Origin: ECT2AJA-110-A sp035399845
Lineage (GTDB): Bacteria > Planctomycetota > Phycisphaerae > UBA1845 > UTPLA1
NCBI GenBank assembly: GCA_035399845.1
Contig: DAOPJV010000023.1
Span: forward strand, 21,093 to 85,092
Length of the DNA: 64,000 nucleotides
Direction of reading: 5' to 3'
Made by a program: the position numbers and the translations under genes. The notes beneath the pieces were generated by a model that worked only from the letters and a program-made list of their open reading frames with translations, had not been told where the DNA came from and did not search any database. Positions 61,795-64,000 of this stretch are shown here, one piece after another; positions within the stretch are counted from its first letter, which is position 1; each line of letters opens with the position of its first letter.

Positions 61795-62550
61795 ATGGCC
61801 TTGATTTCCAGGGGGATGAGCCGTTGTCCGATCTGCAACGAGGTGATTCGCGCTGAACACCACATCTTTGCCACATGGGGCGTCTGGCTTGAAACGGACC
61901 ACAAGCTGTTTCGATACTGCGACGCCGGAATGCACTGGGATTGCTACGCTCATTGGCCGCATCGGCCTGAGTTTGCGAAGTCCTACATAGACTTCTGGTT
62001 TGAATGGAGCCGTGAAAGTCCATACTCGGGATTCGTATTTGTGAATGACGAGGCGCTTGTTTCGGTGGCCAGGGAGACCGAGATAGTGACAGTCCGGGTG
62101 TTTTCGACGGGCGTGACGTACGTTGTCGGATTCGACCAATGGCGGGACTGGTTACGCGCACCGACGCTCGGCCCCAAAGCGCATCCTCTGGAATTCGAAT
62201 CCGTGCTGGCGATCCTGCCGACGTTGCGGCGACATTGTCATCGGCTCGACGATCTCGTCGATTCGATTGACTGGGAAGCAAAGCGGCTGGTGGCGGAGGC
62301 GATTGAGCGGCGCTGGAAGGCGGCGCGCGAGGAAGAGGAGAGAGCGAAACAGGCCAGGAAGCGGAACCGCCGATGCGTGCGGTTCTGGCTGCGCTTGAGA
62401 CGCAACGACTGGGCCTGTCCGGTTTGCAGGACGCGCGATTTTCGCCTGATTCAACGTCAGGGGGTGGAGACGCGCGTGGATTGTCGGGGCTGTGGAACGG
62501 CGTTCACCGGAACCGAGGCCGAGCGATCGCGGTTTGAAAGCGTACTGTGA
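61795..62550 (+). CDS. Cytoplasmic double zinc-finger protein of unknown function
   Basis: 251 residues starting 1 nt after the previous stop (GGAGAGG upstream), discarding an earlier in-frame start at 61690. N-terminal CPICNEVIRAEHHIFATWG with further Cys/His (YCDAGMHWDCYAHW) resembles a RING-like treble-clef finger. A charged helix (residues 155-200, KAAREEEERAKQ) leads to a C-terminal ribbon CPVC...CRGCG (about 214-240). No enzyme motif. Paired with a zinc-ribbon membrane protein in one operon. Confidence 0.68.
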   Translation: MALISRGMSRCPICNEVIRAEHHIFATWGVWLETDHKLFRYCDAGMHWDCYAHWPHRPEFAKSYIDFWFEWSRESPYSGFVFVNDEALVSVARETEIVTVRVFSTGVTYVVGFDQWRDWLRAPTLGPKAHPLEFESVLAILPTLRRHCHRLDDLVDSIDWEAKRLVAEAIERRWKAAREEEERAKQARKRNRRCVRFWLRLRRNDWACPVCRTRDFRLIQRQGVETRVDCRGCGTAFTGTEAERSRFESVL

Positions 62551-62653
62551 CATCGTGTTGGAACCTGGCGACCGGCCGTTCGTGCGCCGGCCCGCGCCGA
62601 TCACACGTCTCCCAGGGGGCATGCGGGGCGGAACCTGAGGGATCTGGTGTTCC

Positions 62654-63172
62654 ATGCGAAAGTGGATTCATCTCAGTGTCGTCGTCGCGATGTATTCGCT
62701 CGCTTTCGCGACGAGCGTGTTTCGCGGGCGCATCGATGTGCGCCAATTCGTGACGTCAGAAAATGACATTGCGCTTTTCGTTACTGATCGGTATTTCTGG
62801 GCGCGGGCGCATCGACCTGTCGGGGCGCCTCGCGAGTTGGCTGTCGACATATTCCGATGTCAGGTTGGCAACGCGGGCGTGTGCCTCATGCGACCGCGAT
62901 TCTGGCGAGGTTGCGGCCCAGAAGCATCGGCGGGACGGCCCAAAGACACCCCGCGCGGGTGGATCAGAATGTAAGGCGTTTGGGCGCCCATTCGCCACTC
63001 TGGCTCGTTGCCGTCGTCCTGTGTCTACCCCGTGGTCGTCATCCTCCGGACCCTGGTGTGTATTCGCCGCCGCAGGTTACTTGGCGACGCATGTGTGCGT
63101 TGCGGAAATTGCCTTGTCGGAAACGTATCCGGCGACTGCCCCGAGTGCGTTCGGCACGCGGTGGTGGTGTGA
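62654..63172 (+). pseudogene. Decayed paralogue of the CxxC zinc-ribbon membrane protein
   Basis: An N-terminal signal-anchor (MRKWIHLSVVVAMYSLAFA, start 62654) and, 430 bp later in the same frame, a second helix and ribbon (YPVVVILRTLVCIRRRR, then GDACVRCGNCLVGNVSGDC and PEC, stop 63170-63172) match the 159-residue gene upstream. Between them the frame is broken by TAA at 62972, while a helix-like piece (SPLWLVAVVLCL) lies in another frame near 62995-63035. At least one frameshift and one stop are therefore needed. Alternatively the upstream 106-codon ORF is an independent small gene. Confidence 0.5.
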
Positions 63173-63403
63173 GATTGGCGGGATCTGAGGCGGAGTTAAT
63201 GGCGCTGATCAGGGGAAGTCATGCTCGTGTGGCGCAGATGAGCGAAAGCACTTATCGGCGCATGCGATACACTTCGAAGTCGATGTGGTGAGATTCGTCC
63301 AATCACCGAAGAATAATCCAAGCGGAGTCGCGTTCTGATCCGGGCGGGATCTTGTTGCGATTGCAGACCCGGGGCTGGAAACCTGCTAGATTAGGGGCAG
63401 GGG

Positions 63404-64000
63404 ATGATGACGCACATCGACACACTCCAGATTGAATTCATGGCCGATCAGGCCTGTGCCGCCAGCCGATCGGCGCCGACACGCGCGGCGTTGGAGTTGC
63501 GCCGTCGAAACGGATTGTCGGGGCGGATGCGAGCCATTCGGCGTGACCGCCAGGCAAGTGTCACGCGAATGGCGTTCATGTGCATCCTTCTCGCAATTGG
63601 ATTTGTCGCGGAGCTCGCAAAGGCGCAGGCGCCACCTTCGACTTTGCGCGGATGGGGCCTGGAGACATACAACGAGACGGATGCGACGCTTCGTGTATCG
63701 GGGACGCAGCTGTTTGCAGAGACGGCGTCGCTCGGCGGAACTCAGTCGGGCGGCTTCAACAATCGCGCCTACGTCTGGCCGATGAGTACGCAGTTTCGCG
63801 TCTTCAACACGCTGACGCAGATCCAGCCGGCGACGTATGCGACGACGCTTCGAACCTTTGCCGACGAGCTTCACGCCGCTTACTGGAACGCCGGCTATCG
63901 CAGCGGGGCGGGAGGGGGCGCCCGCTTTTACGATGACAACGCGCACATCGTCGTCGCCCTGGTGGAGGCCTATCGGCTGACGGGCGTCACGGTCTACCTG
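63404..64000 (+). CDS. GH76-like glycoside hydrolase, truncated by the window edge
   Basis: 199 codons open from ATG 63404 to the right edge with no stop. After a basic N-region and a hydrophobic segment (MAFMCILLAIGFVAELAKA, residues 56-74), the mature sequence shows the alpha-1,6-mannanase pattern: LHAAYWNAGYRSGAGGG, then FYDDNAHIVVALVEAYRLTG with the Asp-Asp pair at 177-178. AGGGG lies 6 nt before the first ATG. An in-frame ATG at 63527 gives a more usual signal peptide length. It probably degrades mannan-type polymers outside the cytoplasm; the rest of the catalytic domain lies outside. Confidence 0.78.
   Translation, partial: MMTHIDTLQIEFMADQACAASRSAPTRAALELRRRNGLSGRMRAIRRDRQASVTRMAFMCILLAIGFVAELAKAQAPPSTLRGWGLETYNETDATLRVSGTQLFAETASLGGTQSGGFNNRAYVWPMSTQFRVFNTLTQIQPATYATTLRTFADELHAAYWNAGYRSGAGGGARFYDDNAHIVVALVEAYRLTGVTVYL

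Overview
The window reads as a chromosomal segment of a GC-rich Gram-negative bacterium, most probably a planctomycete of the Phycisphaerae type. The evidence is the mix of an LPS-type outer membrane (waaA, an LpxL/HtrB-like acyltransferase), a ribosomal superoperon without rpmD, infA or rpsD at their usual places, long tails on RpoA, L15 and L17, and several small membrane proteins carrying CxxC zinc ribbons, including a CxxCG..L.G..CPEC type that I associate with planctomycetes. The lineage is inferred. No tRNA, rRNA, CRISPR array, insertion sequence or integrase was seen.

Layout. 1-12.2 kb: a flagellar rod gene cut by the left edge, waaA, a SEC-C miniprotein, two tandem CorA magnesium channels, two secreted Ala/Ser/Gly-rich repeat proteins, an amidohydrolase, then five tandem paralogues of a zinc-ribbon membrane protein and a secreted membrane-anchored protein. 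12.4-30.9 kb: fusA, then the fused S10-spc-alpha superoperon (rpsJ to rplQ, with secY-adk-map inside), starting at a recognisable promoter and ending in a strong intrinsic terminator. 30.9-44.6 kb: a HIT protein, a large secreted beta-propeller protein, a membrane-anchored pseudokinase with a coiled/TPR-like exterior, an RND adaptor-pump pair, MreC and an LpxL-like acyltransferase preceded by a structured untranslated element. 44.9-51.5 kb: dihydrolipoyl dehydrogenase, a PA0069-type radical SAM protein, then an M32 carboxypeptidase / endonuclease IV / BaiN-like flavoprotein operon with overlapping stop and start codons. 51.6-57.1 kb (minus strand): myo-inositol-phosphate synthase, two xylose-isomerase-like TIM barrels, a UbiA prenyltransferase and an alkaline-phosphatase-superfamily protein. 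57.7-64 kb: a PAS-LuxR regulator, a secreted octaheme cytochrome, small zinc-ribbon proteins with one decayed copy, and the start of a GH76-like glycosidase cut by the right edge.

Most interesting candidate. The minus-strand cluster at 51.6-57.1 kb resembles the ebo gene cluster (EboC = UbiA, EboE = TIM barrel, EboF = phosphatase-like), but it carries an inositol-phosphate synthase where ebo clusters carry the dehydroquinate-synthase-like EboD. It may make a prenylated cyclitol lipid from glucose 6-phosphate. Secondary points are the five-copy zinc-ribbon array, recurrent -10 boxes exactly 6 nt upstream of start codons (predicted leaderless mRNAs), the pseudokinase and the octaheme cytochrome with an isolated eighth haem site.
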